From IMG/VR virus record IMGVR_UViG_3300048999_000045, positions 1-40,782 of that record: a stretch of 40,782 bases of DNA. The stretch is one strand, 5' to 3'. Position numbers and translations under genes: made by a program. The notes beneath the pieces were generated by a model that saw nothing but the letters and a program-made list of their open reading frames with translations, was not told the DNA's origin and did no database searches. Within the stretch, counting starts at the first letter, position 1. Each line of letters begins with the position of its first letter. The DNA comes from a virus. Of this stretch, positions 1 through 8,487 are shown piece by piece.

Positions 1-2
1 AG

Positions 3-176
3 AAGGCTCGGCTCGAGGGTGAGTTGCGCTTCAATCGGGATGCGATGGAACTATCGATTGAGGCCGAGAGAATTCTCAAGACCTACAATTATGAAGTGGG
101 CCCCGGACCGGAGGGACATTTCAGTCCAGGACCCACCCGCCCCTCGCGGGGACCTCTTAGGCTGCCACAGGCGTAA
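3..176 (+). CDS. C-terminal end of a rightward gene, cut by the window edge
   Basis: An open frame enters from the left edge and ends at TAA 174-176. Its 57 visible residues include a stretch that looks like real protein (LEGELRFNRDAMELSIEAER at residues 4-23, an amphipathic helix), then a Gly/Pro-rich tail. It converges on the endolysin gene and overlaps its 3' end by 20 bases. No family can be named from so short a tail. A CCCC-TCGC-GGGG hairpin at about 140-151 sits inside the overlap zone and could help end transcription of either strand. The call rests on composition only, so it may also be a chance open frame. Confidence 0.5.
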   Translation, partial: KARLEGELRFNRDAMELSIEAERILKTYNYEVGPGPEGHFSPGPTRPSRGPLRLPQA

Positions 177-717
177 GGCAGACCTTCTTCTCGTCGATCC
201 TGCGGTTCTTGAGTCCCTGCAGCACGAACGGTGCTCCAACCCGCTTTCCCTTGACCCGCTTCTGAGCATGGATATACCAACTCGGCAGTGCACTGCAAGC
301 AGACAGCCAGTGATCTGCCCTGATCTGGATTGCCATGGGTGACTTGCACACGGCATCTGGACCGGCGTTGTAGCTCGCATCGATCAATGCACCGAAAACA
401 TATTTCCGCTTTGGATCGATCAGCTGCGGAAGACACGCCAAGATCTTTGGTGCATAGTCACGAGCCATCCGTTGGCGTAACAGCTCTGCACATTGGTTCT
501 TCGAGTAGATAAAGGTCGGATCGTTGCTGAGCTTGACTAGCGTCTCGCCGTAACACCAAGTGCTGATGTTCGCAGGATCCTTGTAGACCTTCGGGGCATA
601 GCCCTCCCACTTCTGGGCAAGAGGAGCAGCGATTAGACAGGCGGCAGCGATGCAGGCACCGATAGCCGTCTGTTGTCCACCGGTGAGCTTCTTATTGCTG
701 CTGTTGTCTTGCGGCAT
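157..717 (-). CDS. SAR endolysin, lysozyme family GH24
   Basis: Predicted to cut the glycan strands of peptidoglycan at the end of infection. The 186-residue protein has a weakly hydrophobic, Ala/Gly-rich segment at residues 17-35, typical of a signal-anchor-release (SAR) domain: it would be exported by the host Sec system, tethered, then released. After it comes the T4-lysozyme-type catalytic spacing Glu38-x8-Asp47-x5-Thr53 (compare Glu11, Asp20, Thr26 in T4 lysozyme), seen directly. Several Cys residues (22, 27, 55) could support the disulfide control known for some SAR endolysins; that is inference. A strong AAGGAGG site lies 6 bases before the ATG. The start lies inside the 3' end of the holin gene, so the two are translated together as a lysis cassette. 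Confidence 0.9.
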   Translation of the reverse strand: MPQDNSSNKKLTGGQQTAIGACIAAACLIAAPLAQKWEGYAPKVYKDPANISTWCYGETLVKLSNDPTFIYSKNQCAELLRQRMARDYAPKILACLPQLIDPKRKYVFGALIDASYNAGPDAVCKSPMAIQIRADHWLSACSALPSWYIHAQKRVKGKRVGAPFVLQGLKNRRIDEKKVCLTPVAA

Positions 718-1009
718 TTTGTGCCTCCTTCAACTTGGCTGCGGCTGCATCGAGCTTACGTTGCTTGAGTCTTGCGACAATGATCGGAAGACCGGCAACG
801 AATGCAAGAATGAAAGGCGAAAGTGCAGCACGGAGCTCGGTCGGTAGAACGGCAGCAAGTTGACCCAGGATCGTTGGGTCATTCCAGAAGACCGTGACGA
901 TCAATCCCCACAGGATCGCCAGCCAGGAAGACCAAAGCTTATACCAGGACTTGCAGTCGTCGATGAAGTGACGATGAAGACCCTTGAACCACTCAACAAT
1001 TCTACTCAT
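692..1009 (-). CDS. holin
   Basis: A 105-residue protein with two hydrophobic segments (about 26-42 and 62-80), a charged amphipathic N-terminus and an Ala/Lys/Gln-rich C-terminal tail. This layout and the position directly upstream of an endolysin match phage holins that permeabilise or depolarise the inner membrane. With a SAR endolysin the expected role is membrane depolarisation (pinholin-like), but that cannot be told from sequence. A full AAGGAGG ribosome binding site precedes the ATG. The last 26 bases overlap the endolysin gene. Confidence 0.8.
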   Translation of the reverse strand: MSRIVEWFKGLHRHFIDDCKSWYKLWSSWLAILWGLIVTVFWNDPTILGQLAAVLPTELRAALSPFILAFVAGLPIIVARLKQRKLDAAAAKLKEAQNAARQQQQ

Positions 1010-1019
1010 CTTAACCTCC

Positions 1020-1283
1020 TTATCCCACGATGGTAAACAAAACTCGCCTTCGTCTCTTGGTAGGCACGAAGCCTATCGGTCGAGGCCTCGGCTGAGCGAA
1101 GAACCAGTTCCCCTCTTCGAGTAATGAAAGTCTAACTGCTGTGGGTGCTGATCCTGCTGCACCCCCGCCGCCTCCCCCGCTAGTTGCCCCGAAGTTGAAG
1201 ACAACCGTTGCACCCGATGGTGCGATGTAGGCGGGACCCTTGAAGTTAAAGCCGGCGCCATTGCCTGGAGGAGGAGTATACAT
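1020..1283 (-). CDS. small appendage protein with two GN-x-FxF repeats
   Basis: An 87-residue protein that starts with two imperfect copies, about 15 residues each, of a phage-type motif: YTPPPGNGAGFNF followed by YIAPSGATVVFNFG. Motifs of the form PPxGNxxxFxF recur in short proteins and at the ends of tail-fibre proteins in many phages and prophages, with no agreed function. A Gly-rich linker and a basic C-terminal end (KRRRR) follow. It lies between the appendage gene at 1285 and the holin gene, so it is probably a virion tail-tip or fibre component, but this is inference. Confidence 0.6.
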   Translation of the reverse strand: MYTPPPGNGAGFNFKGPAYIAPSGATVVFNFGATSGGGGGGAAGSAPTAVRLSLLEEGNWFFAQPRPRPIGFVPTKRRRRVLFTIVG

Positions 1284-1284
1284 C

Positions 1285-2550
1285 CTAGATCGGGCTCACG
1301 TTATCATAGACCAACGAGTTATAGGTCGTGGGATCTGATCCTACGATCCTAACCTTGGGTCTGCCTAGACAAGCAACGGACCATGAGCCATCCACAGCAC
1401 TCCTCGCCGTCCCGAGTAGCTCTCCCGTGTTTCGATCATAGACGTCAACTCGACGACCGGGAACCAAGACACTGTTCTCTTGAACGACCCCGCTAACGTG
1501 AGTTACCGGACCAGCTGGAAAGAACTGCTTCTGACTGATGTCCTGTGGTAGACTGGGAGCTATCAATCCATAGGGGGATAGAGTCGTAGCTGAGGGAATG
1601 GGGTAGTATGCTTGAGCTGAACTGTCGGCCTTAGTGTAACCCACAGCGTCGATTGATGAGAAACCAGCGGGCGGCGTGTCGACTGGACTTGAGAAATTGG
1701 TGGTCCACACGGTTCCCGTGATACTAGCACTGACTGCCGCTGCAAAGTTACCGATCCCGACTATGGCCGAGTAATCGATGCCGCCGACGCCCGTAGCTGG
1801 ATTGTTCAAGACGTTGTTATTCCAGTTTCCATTATTGACACGGAACCAGATGAGACGATTAGCAGGGTCGACTGCAACCCCGATACGGTCTCCGGCAACA
1901 TAGGCAGCGATAGTCGCAAGAGTGGCATTGTTGTTACGGACTACACCGCTCGGTTGATAGCCGATGGTGTTATTGCCCGCACCTAAGGCTGTGGAGTGAT
2001 CCCAGTTCATGTTGGCGATACCGACCAAGGGAGTTCCGGTCAGCGTTGTGATGATGGCCTCGAAGTAGGACGGGCCTGACAATGATCGACGAGTCCGAAC
2101 GCCCGCACTACCGGCGGTCGAGGTAGCTACAAGGAGCGGCGCATCTTGGAGGTTGATTGCACTGATTGTTCCAGTGAAGGCAGCGGTGTCAGCCTCAATG
2201 GCAAGATTAACGTCGGTCGCTATGAAGAATAGGGTCACAGAACCGGAGGCACCAAGAACGGCGGACGTGGCTACGATCTGCGAAGCGTTGGAATAGCCAT
2301 TGGTGATGCGGATCTTACTGCCAACTGTCATCGTGTAGTTGAGGGTGATCGAGTAGCCTTGACCAGCAGTCAGAGACCCATTCCAACGCACGATGTCATT
2401 TGCGGCAGTTGCGGTTGCTGTGCCCGTTCCAGAGTTCCACGCAACGCCCGCACCCGTTGTGGGAGCGGAGGTAGGTAAAAGATTAGCGCCCGCCCCTGTT
2501 CCCGTTAGGGTGGTGTTTGTCTTTTGATTGTTGTCAAGTATGGTCAACAT
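1285..2550 (-). CDS. tail appendage protein with a SPRY-like lectin domain
   Basis: 421 residues. The N-terminal third is rich in Gly, Thr and Ala (beta structure). The middle (about 150-300) has features of a SPRY/concanavalin-like domain: a run reading VAVDPANRLIWFRVNNGNW is the usual 'equipped with strand, gap, W-x-x-N-G-x-W' signature. The last 70 residues resemble a carboxypeptidase-regulatory-like beta sandwich (VSGVVQ at the start, then VDVYDRNTGELLGTA, then DGSWS). Such domains often bind host surface sugars or proteins. Position between tail-tip and lysis genes supports a receptor-binding or fibre role. The ATG has only a weak ribosome binding site and lies 3 bases after the upstream stop. 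Confidence 0.65.
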   Translation of the reverse strand: MLTILDNNQKTNTTLTGTGAGANLLPTSAPTTGAGVAWNSGTGTATATAANDIVRWNGSLTAGQGYSITLNYTMTVGSKIRITNGYSNASQIVATSAVLGASGSVTLFFIATDVNLAIEADTAAFTGTISAINLQDAPLLVATSTAGSAGVRTRRSLSGPSYFEAIITTLTGTPLVGIANMNWDHSTALGAGNNTIGYQPSGVVRNNNATLATIAAYVAGDRIGVAVDPANRLIWFRVNNGNWNNNVLNNPATGVGGIDYSAIVGIGNFAAAVSASITGTVWTTNFSSPVDTPPAGFSSIDAVGYTKADSSAQAYYPIPSATTLSPYGLIAPSLPQDISQKQFFPAGPVTHVSGVVQENSVLVPGRRVDVYDRNTGELLGTARSAVDGSWSVACLGRPKVRIVGSDPTTYNSLVYDNVSPI

Positions 2551-2553
2551 GGC

Positions 2554-3612
2554 TTAGGTCCAAGTATCCGAATACTCAATTAGTGGAGTGGCGATGTCGC
2601 CGCTGCCAAGGAGATAGGCCATGGTCTGTTGACAGATCAGTGACTTCCCGCTAAGGTTTCCGCTGGACAATGTCATCGTGTCGTTGTGCAGCATGACTCG
2701 ATCATGCAATGGCGCCCAAAGGCCCGGTAGATATCCACGATATGAGAACCCGTGGAACATATAGAGGGGGGAGACCCACAATGCTCCATCCACCCCGTTA
2801 GGTCCGGGGAACTGAATGCTGCTGGCGTTGCGGCCCATCGTGAAGTTAAGGGTACCGTTGTTCGGGATCAGCAACTGGTTATCCGAGCTATACTGCATGA
2901 TGGGCGTCGTGCCGATTTTGTTGTAGTCCATTATCTTGCCGAACTGCGTCGATCCCCCAATGCCGTTCCACGAGCGGGCGACATAGTGACCCATGTACTT
3001 GATGTTAAGGTTCGACAGAGCACCGACCATGTGGAACGGCTCATTCTGAGGGGTACCGTTGTTCTCCGTAGCTCGACCGATGATCGCAACAGCATACTGG
3101 TCGGCAGACTTGTAACTCTTGAAGTCGCCGAAGAAGAAGGGAACAGCACCAAGGGGTATCGTCTGATCGCCCGTTTCGATGAACAGGTAGATCGTCTGTC
3201 CGTTAGCGATGATCGTCCAGGGACGGGCTGTAGCATCGGCGGTCGTTGACTTGCGAATAGTCAACGTTCCCACACCAATGGTCGACTGAGCCGCCGTGGG
3301 GAACTGACCAGTGCCCGTCGGGGTGATTGCGGACATGGTCTCAAAGCCACAGGTTCTGGCCTCTCGAGCACCGCCGGCGCCCGGCCCCGTATCATCGATG
3401 TAAAGCAACATGCCTGAGGAGTTGTTGGCTCCAGTGAGGTTCTGAAGATAGGCAGCCTTGTTGGTCGTGCTTAGGGGTTTAGTCCAGCCGGCCGCCGTCT
3501 TGGAACCATAGCCGTTCACCAGAACGGCATCAAGGAGTGCAATCAAGGATCCGACCTGACCGGTTAGGACTGGAGCACTACCGTCAGTTGACTTGTATAG
3601 ACGGACGGTCAT
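2554..3612 (-). CDS. phage virion protein, appendage or tail fibre
   Basis: A 352-residue protein beginning MTVRLYKSTDGSAPVLTGQ, a start commonly seen in uncharacterised phage structural proteins. It is Gly/Ser/Thr-rich with alternating hydrophobic residues and no membrane segment or catalytic motif that I can recognise. Its ATG overlaps the stop region of the 3612-4085 gene by one base, so the two are translated together. The context (tail-tip protein upstream, lectin-like appendage downstream) implies a virion role; the exact function is unknown. Confidence 0.6.
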   Translation of the reverse strand: MTVRLYKSTDGSAPVLTGQVGSLIALLDAVLVNGYGSKTAAGWTKPLSTTNKAAYLQNLTGANNSSGMLLYIDDTGPGAGGAREARTCGFETMSAITPTGTGQFPTAAQSTIGVGTLTIRKSTTADATARPWTIIANGQTIYLFIETGDQTIPLGAVPFFFGDFKSYKSADQYAVAIIGRATENNGTPQNEPFHMVGALSNLNIKYMGHYVARSWNGIGGSTQFGKIMDYNKIGTTPIMQYSSDNQLLIPNNGTLNFTMGRNASSIQFPGPNGVDGALWVSPLYMFHGFSYRGYLPGLWAPLHDRVMLHNDTMTLSSGNLSGKSLICQQTMAYLLGSGDIATPLIEYSDTWT

Positions 3613-4085
3613 TAGAAAACCTCCCCGAAGTAAAGAGTGCCGCTCATGACGAGGGCGGTAGCGGGTGCGCCCACAAGTTCCAGGATTGCAGCCTCACCCA
3701 ATCCAACAGTGGGAATGTCGGCCGGTGGCCAGAAAAACTGACAGCCGTTGATCGTGTTAAAGACGTCTCTGTGAAGCGCGACCTCCGAACCGCTAGTTAT
3801 AGCAAGGGTGGTGTCGTTAATTCTTGCACTTACCGTTGCAAGCGCATCACCCCTCATGAGTCTGTTGACCGCACCTAGGGCACCTCCGCTTCCGGATGTG
3901 ACCACTGCGGGAAGTCGTTTAACGGCAATCTCGAGGTTCTCGACGGTGGTTCCTGTCACCTGACCGAGCACAAAACCATGAAGCTCGATTGCCATGGTAG
4001 CCCCACAGTAGATAGCGATGAGGTCCTGAACCGCTGAGACAGAGACGTTGCGAAACGCCGCTGAGTATGACCTACTACGTCCCAT
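3612..4085 (-). CDS. small virion protein of the tail-tip region
   Basis: 157 residues, mostly hydrophobic-polar alternating sequence without Cys-rich, membrane or catalytic motifs, except a single Cys near residue 28. It starts MGRSRSYSAAFRNVSVSA and sits 3 bases after the large tail-tip gene and 1 base overlapping the next structural gene, which marks it as part of the same late operon. I do not recognise a named family. A baseplate, tail-tip or fibre-attachment component is the likely role by position only. Confidence 0.55.
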   Translation of the reverse strand: MGRSRSYSAAFRNVSVSAVQDLIAIYCGATMAIELHGFVLGQVTGTTVENLEIAVKRLPAVVTSGSGGALGAVNRLMRGDALATVSARINDTTLAITSGSEVALHRDVFNTINGCQFFWPPADIPTVGLGEAAILELVGAPATALVMSGTLYFGEVF

Positions 4086-4088
4086 GTC

Positions 4089-7000
4089 TTAACTCCTTTG
4101 TCCAACTAATGTATATCTGATGCCCGAGAGTGTTGCATCCTTCGGTGACGGTGCTTGCATCGAGAACCTATCTCCCGACGCGAAGCTCAAGGCTGAGGCC
4201 AACGTGAATGTCGCGGTCGTGGCGGCCGCAGCGATGTCCATGCTACCAACGGGTGTTCCGTTCTTCAGTAGCGGCAGACTCACCGCACCCGTGGGAGCAA
4301 TGTCACAACTACCGAGACTTCCGGCCATAGCAGCGAGGAAGCCCTCGTCACCGGTCATCTCGATGTCGAACAGTTCCTCAGCAAGATCGGGCTTATCGGG
4401 AATGCCCCCATAGAGACGAATGATCTTCGGGTTGTTGCCTTCATGCCAGATCGGGTTAGCGCCGACATAGGGAGTAACGTCAAACTCCCACCCGGTCACA
4501 GTCCCGTACCGGAACATCTGGATACGACCGCCGCCGGTTACTTGTCCGATCCATGCACCGCCCACAAAACCCGCTAGATCAAAGCTGACCTGACCGGAGT
4601 AGTCGTTTCCGCCAAAGCTAAATCCTCTAACAAGAGTCACCGTTCCCTGAGTTGCATTATCTCCCAATGAGAATTGAGGAATGCTAGCTCGGAGTGCACC
4701 GGCGGACCAATTGGCAGAGTCGTCGAGAATACTTAGTTTAGCGTTGAGTGCATTCTGCAAATCGGTCTGTGCCGACAAGGTTCCGGTGATCGCTCCCCAG
4801 ACAGTCGATACGCCTGTTCCCGATGTAATACTCGTTCCCGCACTCGCGGTACTTGATCCGACTGCGTTGACGGCTACGATGAAGTAGGTGTAAGCCGTCG
4901 AAGCTGCCACAGAGGTGTCGATGAATTGCGATCCTACCGCGGAGTTAATTTTCGACGCAGAACCAAACGAGGCTCCCAAACCCGGAGCTCTGTAGATGTC
5001 ATACCGGATGACATTCTGTGCAGCCGACAGAGGTGTCCAGGTTACAAAGTTGTAGCTACCAGAAGCCGATACGGAAGGGGCGGCCGGAGTTGTGGGAACA
5101 CCGCCTGTTCCGCCACCATATCCTGTTCCTGCAGGCGTATAGGTATAGGTCGTGCAGGTCGAGAGGTCTTGAACTGCTCCACCGTAGATGTTGTAAGACT
5201 GGAACTTGAAGTATAGCGGCACACCGATGTAGTTGGTCGGCAATTGGTACTTAAAGATCGCCCCATCGAGCCGAGCGAAGTCCACACCGGAGAGGTGGGA
5301 TCCGGCTGCCGTCCCATACAGCCCACGGTAGAGTTGCCCGCCTAACGTGTAGTGATACGTGCTGGTTAGCGTTGCATCCCTAAAGCTAAGTAATTCGCCG
5401 CCGAGGTAGCACAAGCTCGCATAACCGGCGGCATCCGACGCACTGACGCTAATGAGCTCGCCTGCGCTCTCCTGGATGTTCACACCGACGCTATGGACAG
5501 TATCGGGGTTCGTTCCGCCGTATGGGGCAAGCGTACCTGTGGTCTTACCCATTCGAGCAGGCTGCGTTATCTCACCAATCTCAGTGAATGGACCACCCGG
5601 ATCACTAGCAACGTGAACGAAGCAGCCTCCCCAGTAGGGACCTGCATCGGTTCCGTCGCCGCCCGATACAGCCGCCCAGACCTGTGCGTTGGACCCCGCC
5701 AACATCGAAGTCGGTTCAATGAAGATCGGCGCATTCACATCACCGGCGGAGACACCCGTATCGTTACCGGTTGAGGTTTGATCGGGTGGTGTAAAGCCTG
5801 TGCTGTCAGTCGATCCCATGAGGACCTGACTAGCCTCGAACGTAAGATTATTCTCCTCATCCTCCTCAATCCGATCCACCTGAACGTCAATGGTTCCCAA
5901 CTGGGGATCAACGATAGTCAGAGTATCCATCGGTTCAACGAGACAGAAGGCAGGACCCAGCGTGAACTTGTAGGAGTTTCCACCACGGAAGGCATTGCGC
6001 TGACCCATGAGAGAAACGAGGCTTGTAGCCATCGCCATCTCACACACCTCATGAGCATTGAAGACCGCATCCTGACGACTACCGAATTGATCGACCAAAG
6101 CCTGATCGACCCACTCGACTGGAACGGCGTTATATTCCTTCTCCCGGTTGAGGATTTCCATCTGCAATCGGTTTTTGGTATCAGACGGGTTCCTACGGGT
6201 GATGACCACAGGGTCCTGAGGATCTCCGTCGCTCCCTCCGCCGCTGATGAAGTCAGCATCGGTGAGCGTGTAGATCGAAGCGGAGACAGTGTTCGGCGGG
6301 ATATAGGTTACGCCATTCCCTGTGATCGTCTCGAGAGCATAGGGAACGAACTTGAGAAGAGCACCGTTCCAGATAACTGCTGTGTTGAGGATCTTGCCCC
6401 AACGATCAAGAACATCGATGCACTGCTCCTGCGTGGTCAGCGCTGGGGATATGCCGAAGCCCATCGCCTGGCAATATGTCTGGAACGCGCTGTCACCGGT
6501 CGTAGGCGCATCAGGGCCTGACAACAGCGACGCCTCATCAATCAGCGTCTCGGGGAAGCCTGCGCCGCCGATAGGTAACGTGAGCAGATCGAATACGCAT
6601 AGTGCCGGGTCAGCGTCTCCTGCGCCGCCTACTTGCGTGTTATAGCGAAGGGCCTCGGTCTCGAAACTGTGCTGTGGCAATGACGCGCTATTGCCCAGGT
6701 CATAGTTGGCCTTATCCACATGGACAGTACCGGGATAGGACAGCGCGGCCTCCGGGTGGTTAGCCACAAGATAGGACCAAGCACTCTGCGGATCAGCACC
6801 GTCAAAGAAGGTAAGTCCCAACGAGGATAGACTTGCATTCTTCTCGTTGTCTCGGAATACCCGCTGGATGCCGGTGCTGACGCCTTGACAGATAGCCATC
6901 TGAAGAGACGCGGAATAGGTATACTGAGTTCCACCTTTACCGCCACCGCCCTTACCGCCGGCACTCTGCTTGTGTGCTGCGAAGTCCCCATACCACATCA

Positions 7001-7124
7001 GGTTGGGAGCAAGACGGATCAACCCCCAGCAAAGGGGGAGAGGAAGGTTGTTCGAGCTCGACTGAACCTGCAGCGATGAATACTGCGGCTTGCTCTTCAT
7101 TCGGGAACCAAAGAAAAGACTCAC
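4089..7124 (-). CDS. large tail-tip protein with fibronectin type III domain
   Basis: A 1011-residue protein in the position of the Rhodobacter GTA gene 15 'megatron' and the lambda J tail-tip protein. The N-terminal half (about 1-460) has the features of a central tail-tip hub, with a GGKGGGGKGG linker near residue 55 and a stretch near 300-450 like the 'putative phage tail protein' family. A fibronectin type III-like domain follows at about 690-780 (TPAAPSVSASGSYNFVTW at its start, AYTYFIVAVNAVG near its end). The C-terminal 200 residues are beta-rich and may contact receptors. Its start overlaps the NlpC/P60 gene by 4 bases. Role: closing the tail tube and host recognition. Assignment rests on size, order and domains. 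Confidence 0.8.
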   Translation of the reverse strand: MSLFFGSRMKSKPQYSSLQVQSSSNNLPLPLCWGLIRLAPNLMWYGDFAAHKQSAGGKGGGGKGGTQYTYSASLQMAICQGVSTGIQRVFRDNEKNASLSSLGLTFFDGADPQSAWSYLVANHPEAALSYPGTVHVDKANYDLGNSASLPQHSFETEALRYNTQVGGAGDADPALCVFDLLTLPIGGAGFPETLIDEASLLSGPDAPTTGDSAFQTYCQAMGFGISPALTTQEQCIDVLDRWGKILNTAVIWNGALLKFVPYALETITGNGVTYIPPNTVSASIYTLTDADFISGGGSDGDPQDPVVITRRNPSDTKNRLQMEILNREKEYNAVPVEWVDQALVDQFGSRQDAVFNAHEVCEMAMATSLVSLMGQRNAFRGGNSYKFTLGPAFCLVEPMDTLTIVDPQLGTIDVQVDRIEEDEENNLTFEASQVLMGSTDSTGFTPPDQTSTGNDTGVSAGDVNAPIFIEPTSMLAGSNAQVWAAVSGGDGTDAGPYWGGCFVHVASDPGGPFTEIGEITQPARMGKTTGTLAPYGGTNPDTVHSVGVNIQESAGELISVSASDAAGYASLCYLGGELLSFRDATLTSTYHYTLGGQLYRGLYGTAAGSHLSGVDFARLDGAIFKYQLPTNYIGVPLYFKFQSYNIYGGAVQDLSTCTTYTYTPAGTGYGGGTGGVPTTPAAPSVSASGSYNFVTWTPLSAAQNVIRYDIYRAPGLGASFGSASKINSAVGSQFIDTSVAASTAYTYFIVAVNAVGSSTASAGTSITSGTGVSTVWGAITGTLSAQTDLQNALNAKLSILDDSANWSAGALRASIPQFSLGDNATQGTVTLVRGFSFGGNDYSGQVSFDLAGFVGGAWIGQVTGGGRIQMFRYGTVTGWEFDVTPYVGANPIWHEGNNPKIIRLYGGIPDKPDLAEELFDIEMTGDEGFLAAMAGSLGSCDIAPTGAVSLPLLKNGTPVGSMDIAAAATTATFTLASALSFASGDRFSMQAPSPKDATLSGIRYTLVGQRS

Positions 7125-7588
7125 GGCAGTAGACTCCTATGGGCGTAAGTTCTGAACGGCCGATCCTCTAGCATCGATCCTTTGGCGGAACATTCCAACA
7201 CGCAGCCATCGTGGACATTAGCGTGGATGACGTTTGGCCAACTGCTGACAAGAGCACTATGACTGAAGGTTCTGCCCAGTCTAACCACGACGACAGAAGC
7301 GGGTGGTGCAACCCAACCCGGTCTCTGGTTGAACGGCGCATCGTCATACTCCTCATCGATACGGACCAAGTACTTCTCCATATAACCGAGATATCTTTCC
7401 TCGGATCGATGAAGGTGCCAATCTGGCGTATAGAACCCGGGATCAAAGTCATCGTTCACGCCACTCTCGACAAAGGCGGCGATGATGAGCTGAGCGCAGT
7501 CGACACCGTGCCCCTTGACCCTCGCCATGTGATGATAGGGCGTTCGGATCCAACTGCGGGCAGCAGCAATGACTGCATCAGCACTCAC
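7121..7588 (-). CDS. NlpC/P60 family tail-tip peptidase
   Basis: 155 residues with the NlpC/P60 layout: catalytic Cys31 in HGVDCAQL, catalytic His110 in RTFSHSALV and third polar residue His122 in VIHAN. The family cleaves peptide links in peptidoglycan. In phages and gene transfer agents this gene sits between the DUF2163-type gene and the large tip gene and helps local wall opening during DNA entry. Here it overlaps both neighbours by 4 bases, and its length is normal for the phage form. A conserved YHHMARVKGHGVDC start matches many alphaproteobacterial homologues. Confidence 0.88.
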   Translation of the reverse strand: MSADAVIAAARSWIRTPYHHMARVKGHGVDCAQLIIAAFVESGVNDDFDPGFYTPDWHLHRSEERYLGYMEKYLVRIDEEYDDAPFNQRPGWVAPPASVVVVRLGRTFSHSALVSSWPNVIHANVHDGCVLECSAKGSMLEDRPFRTYAHRSLLP

Positions 7589-8487
7589 AGAGATGTCTCC
7601 TCTGTGGGAACAAATGGATAGCCGCGGAAGTTCACCTCATTGTTCAGTTCCTGACAGCGGGTGAAGCTTCGATCACATCCCTCATACACAACGAAGTCCT
7701 GACCCGTGCTCGGGGTTACCTCAAGCGGATAGGATAGAACGAGTTTCACACCGGGAACAACCTCGCGGATAGTCCTGACTAGGGTCACACCCGAGACGGT
7801 TTCGATGTAAACTGTCCCGAGAGCATGCTTAGCCAAAGCACCGGCCCAATTGATAACGTTGTTAGTGGAGCCGGCACCGATCAACCCGTTGGTCTGGAAT
7901 AACGTCCTATCGAGCTTACACCCGAGGTCATAGATTGCATTGCGACATGAGGGCTGGAACAGCGTTGTCGGAACGTTGATGTTTAGCAGCCCCAAGTCTG
8001 ACCGGGTCTTGAACTTGGCGAAGGATCTTCCGATCTGGTCTAGGTCCGCGATCTTTCCCGCATACATGCGAGTGCCGCCCATCCACGCCGTTGGCACATT
8101 GCCGCCACCCCAATTCTCGGCAAAGTAGCGATCACGCGTCAAGGATCCACCGTCGAAGCGTCCCCACAGCAATGCCTGGGGAAGTGAGATACCTTGGAAC
8201 AACATGCTGGGCGTGAAGTCTAGTTGAGCTTCCTGCTCATCGACATCGACACCTAGTTGGCTCACGGTCTTGATGCCGCTGACCTTCACTCCCTTGGAAG
8301 TGAACGTCACCTTTACGCCGCCGCCAATGGGAGTGACGATGACATCCTTCTGGGCATTGGAGCAACGGATCTTGTCATTGTTGGGTGCTGTGATCGTGTA
8401 GCAATCCACGAAGACGAACTGCCGTGAGGCAATAACCGCCTGGACCTCGGCTTCAGTATACCCCGGCTCTGGCTGAATGGTCCTCAC
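7585..8487 (-). CDS. DUF2163 / phage BR0599-family tail protein
   Basis: A 300-residue protein. The N-terminal two thirds resemble DUF2163, and the C-terminus carries the BR0599-type signature: a Cys-Asp pair, then FTRCQELNNEVNFRGYPFVP. It corresponds to gene 13 of the Rhodobacter gene transfer agent, a hub component of the baseplate. Four Cys residues near the C-terminal signature and near residue 185 could bind metal; in the GTA homologue an iron-sulfur cluster has been reported, but whether this one binds it is inference. It overlaps both neighbours by 4 bases. Confidence 0.85.
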   Translation of the reverse strand: MRTIQPEPGYTEAEVQAVIASRQFVFVDCYTITAPNNDKIRCSNAQKDVIVTPIGGGVKVTFTSKGVKVSGIKTVSQLGVDVDEQEAQLDFTPSMLFQGISLPQALLWGRFDGGSLTRDRYFAENWGGGNVPTAWMGGTRMYAGKIADLDQIGRSFAKFKTRSDLGLLNINVPTTLFQPSCRNAIYDLGCKLDRTLFQTNGLIGAGSTNNVINWAGALAKHALGTVYIETVSGVTLVRTIREVVPGVKLVLSYPLEVTPSTGQDFVVYEGCDRSFTRCQELNNEVNFRGYPFVPTEETSL

